From contig CALYLW010001185.1 of the NCBI GenBank assembly GCA_944989445.1, forward strand, positions 124,001 to 188,000: a DNA stretch of 64,000 nucleotides. The letters are read 5' to 3'. Source of the DNA: Ampullaceana balthica. Taxonomy: Eukaryota; Mollusca; Gastropoda; Lymnaeidae. Every line of letters starts with the position of its first letter. Position 1 is the first letter of the stretch. The notes under the pieces are model-generated. The model saw only the letters and a list, made by a program, of their open reading frames with translations, was not told the origin of the DNA and searched no databases. Made by a program: the position numbers and the translations under genes. This document shows positions 33,759 through 45,929 of this stretch, in pieces.

Positions 33759-34240
33759 CACCAGAACAAGAACGTGTAGTGTGCAAATAAGCATGACGAT
33801 TGACCCTCGCTGTGGTCGACCAATCCAGTGAAGTGTGTTCAAAACGGTGTGTGTGTGTGGGGGGGGGAGGGTGGGCGGGGTTGGGTTTTGGCTTGTGTCG
33901 CTCTTTTCACCCTTTTTTGCGAACATAGGAGCTGACTATCGCTAGGGACGGCAATTCACAGTTATAGCTGGCAAGCTATAGTGGTGCAGTGTGGGGTGCA
34001 GGTAGCTAATCGTAGTACGCATATCTCGAGATCAACAATGCGTCGGTGGGCCCCTCCCACGACGTTCAATTGCGTTCTGATTTCTTTTTACTGTAGTTTG
34101 CACTATCTATGACTAAGTCTGCGGCATATGCTACGCTGCGGGTCTAATATTGTATATATAATTTTTCGTACAGTTTCAAATTTCTTACCTTATCAGAGAC
34201 ACAAAAAAAGTATTCTAGTTTTTTGCAATAACATTTACAG
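32516..34240. repeat. Pseudogene B intron 4, block shared with gene A
   Basis: Collinear with 12937-13572 plus 15787-16810 but without the SINE, LINE and tRNA-like insertions seen there. Three tandem units around GTAGGTAGAAGCATGAAAC lie at 32526, 32694 and 32855. A TA run is at 33719-33755. Confidence 0.7.
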
Positions 34241-34361
34241 AAATTTACCAAGCTGAAGGCTGTTAATTTACACAGTTAATTTCTGACAGAGGATTTGCTC
34301 GTTTTCTGGACCAGGGAATGTCCATCACTTTCCTTCATAAAGATTTTGTGTACGGATGAAG
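34241..34361 (+). pseudogene. Pseudogene B exon 5, premature stop
   Basis: Same borders and phase as gene A exon 5. Codon 13 is TAA (34277-34279) where gene A has TCA. Otherwise almost identical, including LVFWTRECPSL. Confidence 0.85.
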
Positions 34362-34721
34362 GTACAACTAAAATAGAGATTTTGTCTTATTATTTTGTTT
34401 TTGTTCGCTACTCCTGTTCTAGTTTATAGCAAATTATGAGTTGATCAACTCAACGTGGTCAAAAAATGTTGTTAATGGTTACAAATAGTTTAATGAACTT
34501 GTTCAAGTGTAGCAGGTGTGTGATACAACTTCAAAATTCGATATTGATAGCGGTCCCTGTGGCAACAAAACTTTAGAAAATAGTTAAAGCGCACGCGGAA
34601 ATATAATGATTAATAATTTTTTTTTCTTCTTTTGCTTTTCCATTTACTCACAAAGATATAAAGGCAATAACTAAAGTAAACTCTACTAAGAAAATTCCTG
34701 TCATGACAATCCATCTTCCAG

Positions 34722-34900
34722 GTTTTGTCCCATCTTGTAAGTTATGGCAGGCTTTGGTCGCAACAAACCCAAATTGTTTGGTTGAAATTGTAAACTTCAA
34801 CATTGAAAATACAGAACGCATACTTTCTCTTTTGTCCCCGGCTATTCCGTTGGCCGTTTTCACGTGGAGCTGGATTTTACATGTTTCATCACAAGATGAG
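34722..34900 (+). pseudogene. Pseudogene B exon 6
   Basis: Acceptor CATCTTCCAG. Reads FVPSCKLWQALVATNPNCLV, then LLSPAIPLAV, ending CAAGATGAG before GTAAGG. It is open and 3 bases longer than in A. Confidence 0.8.
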
Positions 34901-35169
34901 GTAAGGGAATGTCTCTGTAGTTTATATCCCCTGTAGTTTATATTTACTACTTTAATTTTAATAATCCTCCTTTGGCGTTAGCCTAGCCCCAGGTAATTAA
35001 TTAAAAATTACTTTAAAAGAAAATATCTTTTATTATTTGAATGCCACATATATTCATATACGATTGCAAAATTGTACATTTTGATTCAAATTATAGTTTT
35101 GTATTACTAAAGAGTACTATATAAATTTAAAAAGACAATTTTCCCATCTGATCTATAAATTTCAAATTT

Positions 35170-35500
35170 ATTTATAACATAATAATATTAATAATAATAA
35201 TAAATTGATAATTTTTATAGAGCTGTATCTCAGCAAGGAGCCGGGCTCACAGCGCTTTACATGGAGATAATAACATGCATCTAATAATTAAATAAAAATT
35301 CTTATCATAATAACCCCATAAATGACAGTACGTTACACATTAGCTACTTTAAATTATTAAAAAGAAATGTTTTTTTCTCTAATTTTGAAAATAAATTTTG
35401 AAAAGATGCGTCTTAAGTGCAGTCTTGAAGGACTTGGTAGATGAAATACTACGGATGTGTAATGGTAGAGAATTCCATTGTTTGGCTGCTATACACACTT
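35170..35500 (-). mobile_element. L2/CR1-like LINE 3' end
   Basis: The minus strand reads QWNSLPLHIRSI and SFKTALKTHLF, the end of many L2/CR1-type LINE proteins, then a 3' UTR closing CTCCATGTAAAGCGCTGTG and ATT repeats. It is absent from intron 6 of gene A (near 19090), so the insertion is specific to B. Confidence 0.75.
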
Positions 35501-35749
35501 TAACAATTAACAACCTGCTAGCATAGCTTAATTTATTTGTCAAATTATCATACCAATGGCTTATACTTTTCAGGGCGGATAGTTTTATCTTCCGTTTCTA
35601 AACTACACCATAAACTCTAATTTTAATGAAGTTATAACTGACTGCAATATAGACATATACATTTATCTCGGTAGCTTTTACCTCTTAAAAAGCTTGAATT
35701 AACTGATTATCAATATACATAATTCCCGTTGTCTGTATGTAATTATGGA

Positions 35750-35840
35750 ATAATGCTGTTAGGTGGCGCTGCGATCTATTTCGTTTTATTTATAGTGCTG
35801 TTAGGTGGCGCTGCGACCTATTTAGTTTTATAGCTATCTT
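35750..35840. repeat. Two direct copies of a short GC-rich motif
   Basis: GCTGTTAGGTGGCGCTGCGA occurs at about 35755 and 35801, 46 bases apart. The reverse form is at about 7506. Part of a Helitron-family repeat. Confidence 0.7.
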
Positions 35841-36244
35841 TAAAAATTTTAGAAAGCAGCGCTCCAATTTACTGCACCAAAAATAACTATTTTCGAACGT
35901 TCCACATAAAATTGTGTAATTTGAAAATAAATGAATAAAATTAAAATAAATAACATAAATAAAATTTCTGTATTACGTTATATTTTAATCTGATTTGTTT
36001 TTATTTTAAAAACAACAACAAACAAACCAACTTTCATTTGTTTTTGTTATCACTATGAACATCTTTGAACGCCTTAAATATGTACATTTTTAAAACCAAA
36101 TAATAAATTAGGTCCTTTTTAAGTGTGTTTGGTTTTAGGATAGGAGTCGAGGTACTATTTCTTATTTGTAATGGATAATATACCAAACGTAATTATTTTA
36201 AAAAATTAAACAGAAAAACAAACCATAATTAAAAAAATTACATG

Positions 36245-36415
36245 GTGTAGAAACGATTGGGTCGAAACGTCCGTGGTCGAAATGTCTTGGGGTCGAACTG
36301 TCCGGGGTCGATCCCTCCGAGGTCGAACCGACCAGGGTCGAAACGTCCTGAGGTCGATACGTCCTGTGGTCGAACTGGCATGGTCGAAACGTCCGGGGCC
36401 GAAGTGTCCGTAATT
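36245..36415. repeat. GGTCGAAACGTCC short tandem repeat
   Basis: About ten degenerate 15-18 base units around GGTCGAA-CGTCC in a GC-rich island in intron 6 of pseudogene B. The open frame it creates on the minus strand (repeated RFDP) is probably not a gene. Confidence 0.85.
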
Positions 36416-36432
36416 CGTTTCCTAATAAGATA

Positions 36433-37136
36433 AAAAGGGTCGGGAAACCATGGCTCGTGAGCCAGATGTGGCTCTATTGACGCATGCATCTGGCTTGCAT
36501 ACTGATGTTTGATTATATATATATAAAAGTTTTCTTCAGACTCTTTTGATTTACATTCTAATTGTATATAAAAATTATTTTAATCAGCTAAATGTGAAAA
36601 TGCAATGCGTTGGATATCCAATTTTATCCCCGCAACATGCATTGTTTGCATTTGGAAACAAGTTAGAATTCTTCATCGACAAACATTGAAAGATGTCACT
36701 TACTAAACTTTCAAAATTTGAGAGGGTTCAAAGATACATGCACATCAAGTGACCTGTTAACATCTTAATATTCATCAGCTAGCAGGCTTCACTTCCAATC
36801 TCCTGCAGTCACTTAAAGCGCACTTTGAGAATTTCGCGAGCACATCCGTCTTTTTAAGTTTTTCACCCATTCACTCGAGCATGCAGTAGTAGACAGCACT
36901 GACCTGAGTTGCATCCCAGGTGTCTCTTTCAGAGATTTTAAGTTCCGGAACGCAGGAAAAGGGTATTGGAACGCAGCCTGAAAAAGCATCCCAGACAGTA
37001 ATAAAGGTTATATGTGGGGTTATGCGAGGAATAAAAAAAGAAGTGGTTTTAAACTTAATGTATGGCTCTCACCGAATCACTTTTTAAAATATGTGGTGTT
37101 TATGGCTCTCTCAGTCAAAAAGTATCCCGACCCCTG
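36433..37136. mobile_element. hAT-like non-autonomous element
   Basis: Left end AAAGGGTCGGGAAACC with GGCTC repeats. The right end reads, in reverse, CAGGGGTCGGGATACT, also with GGCTC repeats. These are imperfect inverted ends of the CAGGGGT hAT type. No coding region is recognised and no clean target duplication. Absent from gene A. Confidence 0.6.
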
Positions 37137-37621
37137 TGTTAAAACTTTGTAAATTACAGACCTCTTGGCCATACTAATTTAAAACACTAAATTTGATCAC
37201 CAAAAAGAATAACGAAAATTATTTTTTTAATTGTAATATTGTATTTGTTTCTATATATATTTGTATTACCTATTTAATTTCCTTCATATTGATATAAGAT
37301 ACATCAATGAACATAAGAAATGTATTTACAATTTTAGGATAGTTATTATCACTCTTTAAAAAAATATAGAACTAAAAATTATTCTGGCACGAAAGTTTGA
37401 AACCACCAGAAACAATTTTGGCAAGGAAAGAGTTAATTCGGTCAAAATACTCTGAGGGTAAATATTGCATCAAGTTGTTTCTAATCAGTACATTGTAAAG
37501 CTTTTTTTAAAGACCAAAAATAGTGCAAGCAGTTTGACTAATGCGTTCATCAAATTAAATTTTGAAAATAAAAATAGTGTTTAATAATATTACGACAATA
37601 AAATGTACAGCACATATTATG

Positions 37622-38133
37622 AGTGTGGCGGCTTCGTGTCAAAGGGAATTCAGGTCTGTCCCTGGTCACAGATATTAACAAGCGTCGGAAACTCTGTCGG
37701 AGTCTCGACTGGTTAATGTAAACACCAAAGTACCATAATATACATTGTATAAGAAGTCACCAACTCACTTAGTTCATTATCAATGCAAATTTAATAATAT
37801 CAACCTAGTTACATCCATGAAAAAAATACAGTTGACAACTTTTAATAGCTTTCATATAATTCAAAGTCCATCACCTCAGTCCGTCTTTCTCACTGTGTAT
37901 TCTGCTCCACCCAACCTTTTCATGGCCGTCTTTGGCAACGCTCAACTCTCAACTCTTCTAGTCTCCGGTCTGACTGTTTGTCACTCTGTCTCTCCTGACC
38001 TCTATCATACCATCTGACCAAACTTTCCCACATGATCTGAGTTCACAAAACCCGTCACGCATTGTTTACACATTCTCGCTGACATTTACGCCCCGTCATT
38101 CTCACATCATAACATCCGTCCGGGATAATGGGT
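37622..38133. mobile_element. LTR-like insertion, absent from gene A
   Basis: Gene A reads CACATATTATGTTTTCATTCGACCAATAGTG here (19716-19747); B has about 510 extra bases between the two halves. The insert begins TGTGGCGGC, and its other end, in reverse, begins TGTTATGATGTGAG about 25 bases inside the junction. This fits a solo LTR with a little flanking sequence. The 90-codon open frame inside is unrecognised. Confidence 0.5.
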
Positions 38134-38467
38134 TAATTTGACCAATAATGTCCTAGACACCATAAACTGAATTATTCCTCTTAAAATTGGTTATGGTGCA
38201 TCTCTAATCCCACTTTAAATGTGTTGTTTTTTTGCTGGAACTAATTTATTCTGTAAATATAATGTTTAGTATATGTATATATTCGTTTTTATCAAACTAT
38301 TTTCATTATGTTTTTTTAAGGAAACATACTTTTTCACATAAAACAAACATTTTTATCCGTAACAACAAGACCATTCAACACATTTTTATTTGCTATTATA
38401 ATAAATATAAAAGTCATAACAGTCAGTCAAAATAAGTTACCTACTAAATTGTTTGTCTTCTCTCTAG

Positions 38468-38598
38468 CTGACCAGCTTCCTTCGCCGTCTGACCAACTAC
38501 AAGACTACATTGAAGCGCATCAATTTAAAATTAATTGCAGATTTTGAGCTTTCAGATCCAGCTGCAGTGATGAACATATTTTCTAAATACAGCAAATT
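38468..38598 (+). pseudogene. Pseudogene B exon 7
   Basis: Acceptor TTCTCTCTAG. Reads LTSFLRRLTNYKTTLKRINL, then DPAAVMNIFSKYSKL. 131 bases, phase 0 to 2, open. Confidence 0.8.
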
Positions 38599-38639
38599 GT
38601 AAGTGATTATTTGTACTTGTAATTTCACATACCCAATCG

Positions 38640-38745
38640 TGCACCAAAGTGAGGGCATGATGGTCGAATGGCGTGCACGCTGGCCTGGCGTATCAATTGT
38701 CACGGGTTCGAAGCCATGTGAAGTCAAGGATTTGTTACTTAACTA
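38640..38745 (+). mobile_element. tRNA-derived SINE head, paralogue of 20240
   Basis: GATGGTCGAATGGCGTGC (A-box) and CACGGGTTCGAAGCC (B-box), the best-preserved head of this family here. It lies in the same place after exon 7 as in gene A, so it predates the duplication. It lacks the LINE-type tail kept in A. Confidence 0.75.
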
Positions 38746-39431
38746 AAGTGGTTAGTAAGACAATGCAGCTTTTTTACCAAGATTTTTCCACAATGTGATG
38801 TTTAGAACCAATTGTAGATGAAAGATACAAAACTCATCGAATACACTGAAAATAAGACGAATGGGAGGTTATGCAATCATGATCGATAGTGTCTATCACC
38901 ATTTCCAAAGTATTTTATAAGAGAATCAAAGTAACTCATATATATATATTTATGTTTTTGCAAAAATGTATAAGTTATTGCTAAAAACGTCTTTGGTATT
39001 AAAATAATTTCAAATAATCACATTTCATTTTTTAATACAAACAAGTGTCAAAAACTTTGGAAACTGAACTTAGCGTTAAGAAATAATGCTGTTTAGAATG
39101 ATGAGCAATGTGCAGGTCATTACCGCTATACACACAAATGTAGACATATTAAAGTATTTCAAATAAATATAGTCCCTTATAGCCTCACCCTCCGTCATAA
39201 GTAATTACCTAATTTTAACTGCCGCATCAAACACTTTTAGTCATGTTATAATGGTCAACGCACTTGCAAACATTATTTTATTTGATTTAACATTGACTTA
39301 CCATTTAATTTATATTCAGCAATTTAAAGTCCAAAATATACGTAAAATATTACAAAATAATACTATAAATATGTCCTATCTTTTATACCCATAAATTGGT
39401 AAGAGAATTTGATTTGTTTTACTTTTTCCAG

Positions 39432-39501
39432 AGTGCCACACGTATTGGAGAACAGGCGTTACGGGAATGATGGACGCTTTTGGTGTATCAAAGAAGCTTA
39501 A
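39432..39501 (+). pseudogene. Pseudogene B exon 8 (terminal)
   Basis: Acceptor CTTTTTCCAG. Reads VPHVLENRRYGNDGRFWCIK, then EA and TAA at 39499-39501. Slightly longer than A exon 8. Confidence 0.75.
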
Positions 39502-40889
39502 TGAACTTTTTTTAATTGGATAACTAGAAATATACCCGCTTGTGGAGCGGGAGTATACTGCCTCAATAGTTTTTTTACGTAGTGGAAAATACGCCAAAAG
39601 AAGAATGTATGTGTGTGCGACAATTTAAGTTCAGCTTTCTGGTTATAATATAACTAAATTTTGTGCTGAGCTTACTCTTGTGAATGCCAATTTTAAGTTG
39701 GTTAGAAATATACATATGAACAATGTAATACTCTAATTCTGAGACAATTTTACGTAACATAAAGATCACTATGAAACTAAGGAAATAATTAAAAAAAGGG
39801 CATTAATTTAATTTAAAATCCTGCATACAAACATAATTTCTCATTACTGTAGATCCTATAGCAAGGAATTACATTAGGAAGGAAACACATGTAGTCTTTA
39901 AGACGCTGATAGTTTTAAAGGAAAAAAGTCAAATTAATCAATAAAGTTCAAATTAAAATACATCAAGACAATCTTTATAAATATTTTTTCCCTTCTTGTG
40001 CCTATTTACCGATAGATACCAATCTCTTATATGTAGCTGTATCACCAAGGCATGCGAATTTTTGTTGATTTCCGTTTTCCAATAAGACATTATATTTTGT
40101 AAATTATATCATTCAACCCACTTTTTCTCTACCCCCCTCCCCCATTTTTTCATGTTTTTGTTTTTGGAAATTATATAATTTATTTGCCAAGTATATTTAA
40201 GATTGACATATTCGTTTAAAAACGTATGTAAAACAAAGATATAAATTTTTATTTTAAAAAATTGATTTTGGTATTGTGGACAGAAAGGAGTGGACATATG
40301 AAGTTCCAAATGATGTACTAATTCAAATGAGTTGTCAGTTTCATGTGAACTACGTTTGGTCTTGAAATATCCATCAGTCCAGTAGCCAATGATTATATTG
40401 CAATAATTTAGTTTACATAAGAGAAGGCGATTTTACTCAATTTTATATTTAGTTAGTCGTGCTTAACTTTTTTAAGCATGAGTCTGGAAGTATAAAGACT
40501 TTTATCCATACTGGAAGTTGGACCATTAGTGAGAGGGGGCTTAGGTTTTTATTAGTATAGCAAGGGGCCACTAAATTTAGTTAATCAAGAAAAATGAACT
40601 ATATATATATATTATTGTTATGGCATCCGTCCATTAATTTTTAGTCGTTCAAAGAAATGATTTTCAATGTAATAACAAACATAAATGTAAGTTTTAAAAA
40701 AAAATCTGAACAGAAGCAAGGTTTGAAAATATATTTGGCTTATTTAAATTTTAAATTTTGAAGGGAGCCATTGTTTTGTAAGTGGTTGGTGACGTAAGCT
40801 GTTTCATTTATTGTTCCCGTTTCAATAAAAATCCACAAAATATGGCAACACGTTGCAGGAAACAAAAATATAAAGAATAAAATAGAAGC
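39502..40889. other. Gene-free region downstream of pseudogene B
   Basis: AT-rich. 40080-40500 resembles 22440-22900 downstream of gene A. A short RTE 3'-end motif (GGCATCCGTCCAT) is at 40622. Confidence 0.5.
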
Positions 40890-43121
40890 TTTCTACCAGA
40901 ATGGGAATAGGATTTTGAATTTATTGATAAAGATGGTAAACCAATTTGCTTCATCTGCCAAGCAACACGAGCAAATTACAAAGTTAGAAATATAAAGCGA
41001 CACTATGAAAAAATTCATGAATAGTTTGCATTGATGTATCCACTGCAATCTGAATTGAGAAAAAAATAAGCTTGCTTTGGTTAAAGTCTGGGATTTGTCA
41101 GCAGCAGACACTACTTTCTGCTTTTAGCAAAGAAAGTGTCACTTCAACTGAGGCAAGTTATTTCATCGCTTATTCTGATGGAAACTTTATGAAGAAAAAT
41201 ATCGAAGAAGTAATTACAATATTAGATCCAAATAATTCCAGATGTCGGCGACTGATAACACAAATTCCAATGTCACACCATACCACCGAGAGACGTATTT
41301 CAGACATTAACGCTGATATTGAAGGGAAAATGAGGAAGTATTTAAAAAAACTGTGTAGCATCCAGTTTGGCTCTTCATTAATCAACAGATATTCAAGATA
41401 CTCCACAATTTGTGGTGTACGATGGTTGTGTTTAGACGTGGATGTAAAAGAAGAGCTACTAAAATTTGGTGGCACTGAAAGATACCAGCACTCGCGGTAT
41501 TGATGTAAAAACGCCCCTGATAAAATACTGATTGATGCTGGTGTACCACTAAATAGACTTGTAAGTGTGGCAACGGATGGAGCACCGTCAATACTTGGTA
41601 AAAATGTAGGTCTGATGGGGCTTTTAAAGAATGATCCAAAATATACGGATATTCTTTCTGTACACTGCATCATTCACAGTGAAAATCTTGCAGCCAAATA
41701 TTTTTAATTCGAAAATGTAATGACGACGGCTCTAAAAATTGTGAATTTCACTCGTTCAAGTGCATAGAATCACCGAAAGTTCAAAAACTTCATTGGTGAG
41801 CTAGATCTCGAAGACAAACCATGTGACCTTTCATTTCACTATGTTGTTAGGTGGTTGTCTACCAGCAATGTTTTAAGCATATTTGTAGACTTGCTTGAAC
41901 CCATTACTGCTTTCCTTTCAGAAAAAGACAAGTCTTATCCAGAGCTGGTGGATGAAGCTTGGATGGATTATTTTATGTTTCTAACTGACATTATGCAGCA
42001 TCTACAAAATCTTAACCTTTCGTTGCAAGGAAATGATAAGCTTATTTCCGATCTTATACAGACTGTTGTCAGCTTTCAGAACAAAATACAGATTCTTCAA
42101 GGAGATATCCTGTCAAGGGAGTTTAAGTAATTTCCTCGTCTTCAAAATAGAGTTAGCTCATACTCTGAGGGTGAAATTCAACTTAGAAAGCTTGGTGTAT
42201 ATAGAGATAGGTTTCAAGGATTCCTGGAAGATTTCCTAACCAGATTTATTGACTTGCGGTAACTAAAATCATCTTCCGCTTTTCTCATAAATCCATTCAT
42301 GATAGACGTAATCAAAGATCGTTTCCAGCTTCCTATGAACATTGTCATGGAACCTTCTGCTGCTGAAATGGAGCTGTCAGAGTTACAGGAAGATCAGGGT
42401 TTTACGATGATACACAAATCACAATATGTGGTTGATTTCTGGAAGCTCGCGCCAGAAGTAAAATATCCTCAACTTAAGAAAGGTAGTTGCCGACATATAT
42501 CCATTTTCGGTACAACCTACTGCTGTGAATCTTTGTACTCCACAATGAAGTTCGTAAAATCAATGCACCGAGAAGTACATAGTAATCAGCACCTGACAGA
42601 GCCACTATTACTAGCTACCAACCAGATTTAAAGAAACTTGCTAGTTCAAAGGCTTCTTACCATAATCATAACAATTAATGTTCCCAGTGAGTCTTATGCA
42701 ACGTGTTTCTATTCATAAATGTTCATGTTTAAATGTTTGTTAATTGAGTAAAAGTAGCGCATGTATTTCTTAAAAAATACGGTTATGATTAAAACAATTG
42801 AAATCATTAAATTCAAATAAAAATAATTTTGAAAAATAAATCACGAATGGAATTTTTCATTGTGAGTGGGGACCAATTTTCCCTCTAAGGTTCACTGGTC
42901 TGTGTGCAAAGTAAAAAAAAACTCGTTTTCAAAGTTGCACAACATTAATTTTGTGTACAATATTTTACAAAATTTTCCTTCGCGGTAATTCTAAACTGCT
43001 GCGCAGCTTAAAGGGAACATTGGTGTGGACGTGAGCGATAATGTCTCAATGCGGCTCTCAAATTGTTTGAATATTAATAAAATGGCTCTCATTTACTACA
43101 AGTCTGGACACCCCTGGTCTA
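40890..43121 (+). pseudogene. hAT transposase relic, GTF2IRD2/ZBED5-like
   Basis: 40910-41023 reads a C2H2 BED-like finger (FIDKDGKPICFICQ, then IKRHYEKIHE). It continues in shifted frames with LLSAFSKESVTSTEASYFIA (41072 on), VPLNRLVSVATDGAPSILGK (DDE region), VRWLSTSNVLSIFVDLLEPI and LNLSLQGNDKLISDL (41855-42130), and a C-terminal FGTTYCCESLYSTMKFVKS (42299-42631). This order and these motifs match the GTF2IRD2/FAM200/ZBED5 branch of hAT proteins. At least three stops or shifts make it inactive. The right end CTGGACACCCCTG (43109-43121) fits the CAGGGGTGTCC terminus of the group. The left end was not found. Confidence 0.85.
42874..43022. mobile_element. MITE (CAATGTTCCC family), copy 2
   Basis: Ends CAATTTTCCCTCTAAGG and CTTAAAGGGAACATTG. 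Flanks GTGGGGAC and GTGTGGAC, a 7/8 match to an 8-bp duplication. Same family as 31674-31855. Nested in the hAT relic just inside its right end. Confidence 0.85.
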
Positions 43122-44405
43122 GGCAGTTACATATGGGAAATACATTTTATATTTCTCTCTTTGACTCTATAATTACCGTATCTTATACAAAAATGATAGT
43201 TTTTAAATAGGGAATCACAATTTTGTTGGATCCCGTTTCCCCATAATACACTATAATTGGTTAATTATACTCCACAACACCCCCCTCTACATTTGCTTCA
43301 AATTGAATAAGAAATTATGAGTCACATTTTTTTCTAAAGATTTAATTGTCTTTTTATAAAAGACTTTGGAACAATTACATACAATTTTTACCCACGCTAA
43401 AAGGATTTGAAAAGTGATGTTAATTTCGCACTTGAATTTCAAATGTTAGATTTTAAATTTTACCGTATATAAAAACAAAATTCACAATTTTATTCACACA
43501 TGTGCTAAATAAAAATAATTGACAGTTTTTCATAAAATCTAAACCACCCTCATTACTTAAAAAATCATAAATATATACAATATGTATCAAACATTATATT
43601 AACATGAAACAAAAGGGGTTAAATACAACCAACTGCCCCGATGCCAAATCATTTTTACGCATATGAGTTTTCCATTTATGTTCATAAATACAAATATTAA
43701 AATACATTTCCTTATTTGTTATCTCGCTGTGAAGATTGTTAAAATAATAAATACACTTAGTAACTTATGTCCAGAATAAAAACTATATTTTTTACCAACA
43801 CTCTGTGTTGAATATTGAAATAATTATATCTAGCAACACGGTACGCTATCAATTTTTTACCCAAATAAAAAACCAGAGAAAAAAAAACAACACCTTTCTT
43901 CCAGGTTTGAGGAAATTAATGCAAAAATAAATTATTTCATAAATTTCGTTTCTAAGCTATGTTTTTGGTAAAATAAACAGAGTTTGGATTTAATTTCGAT
44001 AACATTTTTAAAAGGATACTTATATCAGTGAGATGTTTATACTTGAATTGAAGCGTTACAAAGGCAGCAACAAAAACAACAATAAAGTCTTTAGTTTGTG
44101 AAAACTTTAATTTAGAGAATTTATATGCCGCTGAAATGAAAGGCTAAATTAAATTTATTGTGCAGCATTTTAAACTGTCTAACTATTTGACATACTCGAC
44201 AACCAAACATAAATTTAAAGGGGATACACAATAAATGTGATTATTAAATAATTCCATTTCTCATTACTAACATAATACTTTATTAGAAAAAATTAAATAA
44301 AATCAAGTGGCGTTATTTATGGACGACCCCATACAAGTTGTAACAGGCATTGCGTATTACAAACATTGGTCGTATACTAAGCAAAATATTTCGCGTCCAT
44401 ACAGG
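43122..44405. other. Gene-free AT-rich stretch
   Basis: 43480-43650 resembles 23210-23340 downstream of gene A. Nothing else recognised. Confidence 0.5.
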
Positions 44406-45451
44406 CAGTGGCGTAACAAAGGGTTAGCATCGGGGCAGTTGCCAAGGGCGCCAGCTCAAGAGGGCGCCACTAAATCTCTCATTTTTAAATTTGTATTTAA
44501 ATAAATACAGACTCCCTCTCTAAGCCGAACTCAAAATGACCCAAAAAATAAATTCGACTTACGGAGTTTTTGTGTTAGGTAAAATGGCTTAATAGGCGCC
44601 GATTAATCAAGGACGATGTAGATATTGAGAGTTGGGGGAACAGCCATACCAGCTAGTAGGCTTGACAGGAAAGAGAGGCGGTATCTATGTTTCATATGAA
44701 AGGAAGCCAACTTGCTTTGACATGCCGAGACAGACCAGTTAGAGGAGACACTTTCCCTCCCCTCCCCCACTTTACTCCCTCCACAGTAAGATGGGGGGAG
44801 TAAGATTTTTCTTTCCTGTCAAGCCTTCTAGCCGCTATGACTGTTCCCCTTTCCCCCTCTGAATATCAACATTGTCCTTGATTAATCTGCGCCTATTACG
44901 CCAGTTTCCCAGGCTTGAAAACTCCGTAAGTCGAATTTTTTCCCCCCTTTAGTTCGACTTAGAGAGGTACGACTGTATAAGCAACTCGCCAATACGCCAG
45001 CTAACTGAAGTGCTTAGCTGTAGTCGTTGGAGTGTTATTTAAATTTACTTTTAATTGTGAGTTTCTATCGTTATGTATGAGATAATGATTATGACACATT
45101 GACACTATTGTTTTTATTTATAATTCACGTTACTTCAAGTTTTGCTGTAGTCTTTATTAACGCAACAATATCCCGTTTTATCCACCTGTTGGTGTGGTAT
45201 TATTCAGGAAAGGGGGTTATATTTAGTAAATAATAAACTGCAAATTAGTATTGTTCCTGTCTTATGCATTTTTTTATTATCACGTTGTATAACTGTCACT
45301 GTCAGACTACGTAATTATTGTCATAAATAAAATAAGAGAAATTCAATTATTTTTTCTAACAAATAAAAAAATCGCAAAGCTGAAACTTGTCAATTTATCA
45401 GGGCGCCAAAAATAAATTAGTCAAGGGCGCCAAAACCTAGTTACGCCTCTG
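44406..45451. mobile_element. hAT-type MITE hosting a second MITE
   Basis: Starts CAGTGGCGTAACAAAGGG and ends AGTTACGCCTCTG, imperfect inverted ends. Flanks CATACAGG (44398-44405) and TATACAGG (45452-45459), a 7/8 match to an 8-bp duplication. GGGCGCC motifs lie inside both ends. No coding region. Confidence 0.8.
44506..44977. mobile_element. pogo/Tigger-like MITE nested in the hAT MITE
   Basis: Left end TACAGACTCCCTCTCTAAG. The right end, in reverse, reads TACAGTCGTACCTCTCTAAG. The CAGT.GT.CCTC terminus with TA at each border is the pogo/Tigger pattern. The whole element is a long imperfect inverted repeat (for example TCAAGGACGATGTAGATATT and its reverse near 44870), so it could fold back on itself. 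Confidence 0.75.
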
Positions 45452-45639
45452 TATACAGGGTGTATACCGAGTTGGACTTATACCAAAGCAGACATATACC
45501 AACGTACCGTTGTATTCAAGTACCGCAAACTCACAAAGTAAGGCACCATTAAAATTGAACATGAGTTTTTTTTTATAAATTCTTATTTACTTGAGCGATA
45601 CATACTAAACTGGAAGTGCTACTGTGCTATTGCCAAATC

Positions 45640-45760
45640 CGACCCAAACCCGGCCCGAACCCGGCAAAATTGGACCGGAGCCGACACTGGAGCCGGATTT
45701 GTAAAAAATGGCTGGATTACGGAATTACCGGACCCGGAGTCTAAATTCGGTACATCCCTA
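45640..45760. mobile_element. hAT element, right end only (CCGG-rich)
   Basis: CCGG-rich sequence ends GGTACATCCCTA, then GTTTATAT. It complements the left end at 21744 in the A unit. Confidence 0.6.
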
Positions 45761-45929
45761 GTTTATATACATATGACTAAATGTAATGCAACAATATTGA
45801 GACAAGTTTATGTACAATAAAGAGCAATGGAGAAGTAAAAGTACAATTAAATAAGGTACAACTGTTAATTTAAAAAAATGCATTGAACAATAACTCATAG
45901 CTATAGATACGGCTTAGCAAAGAATAGTA

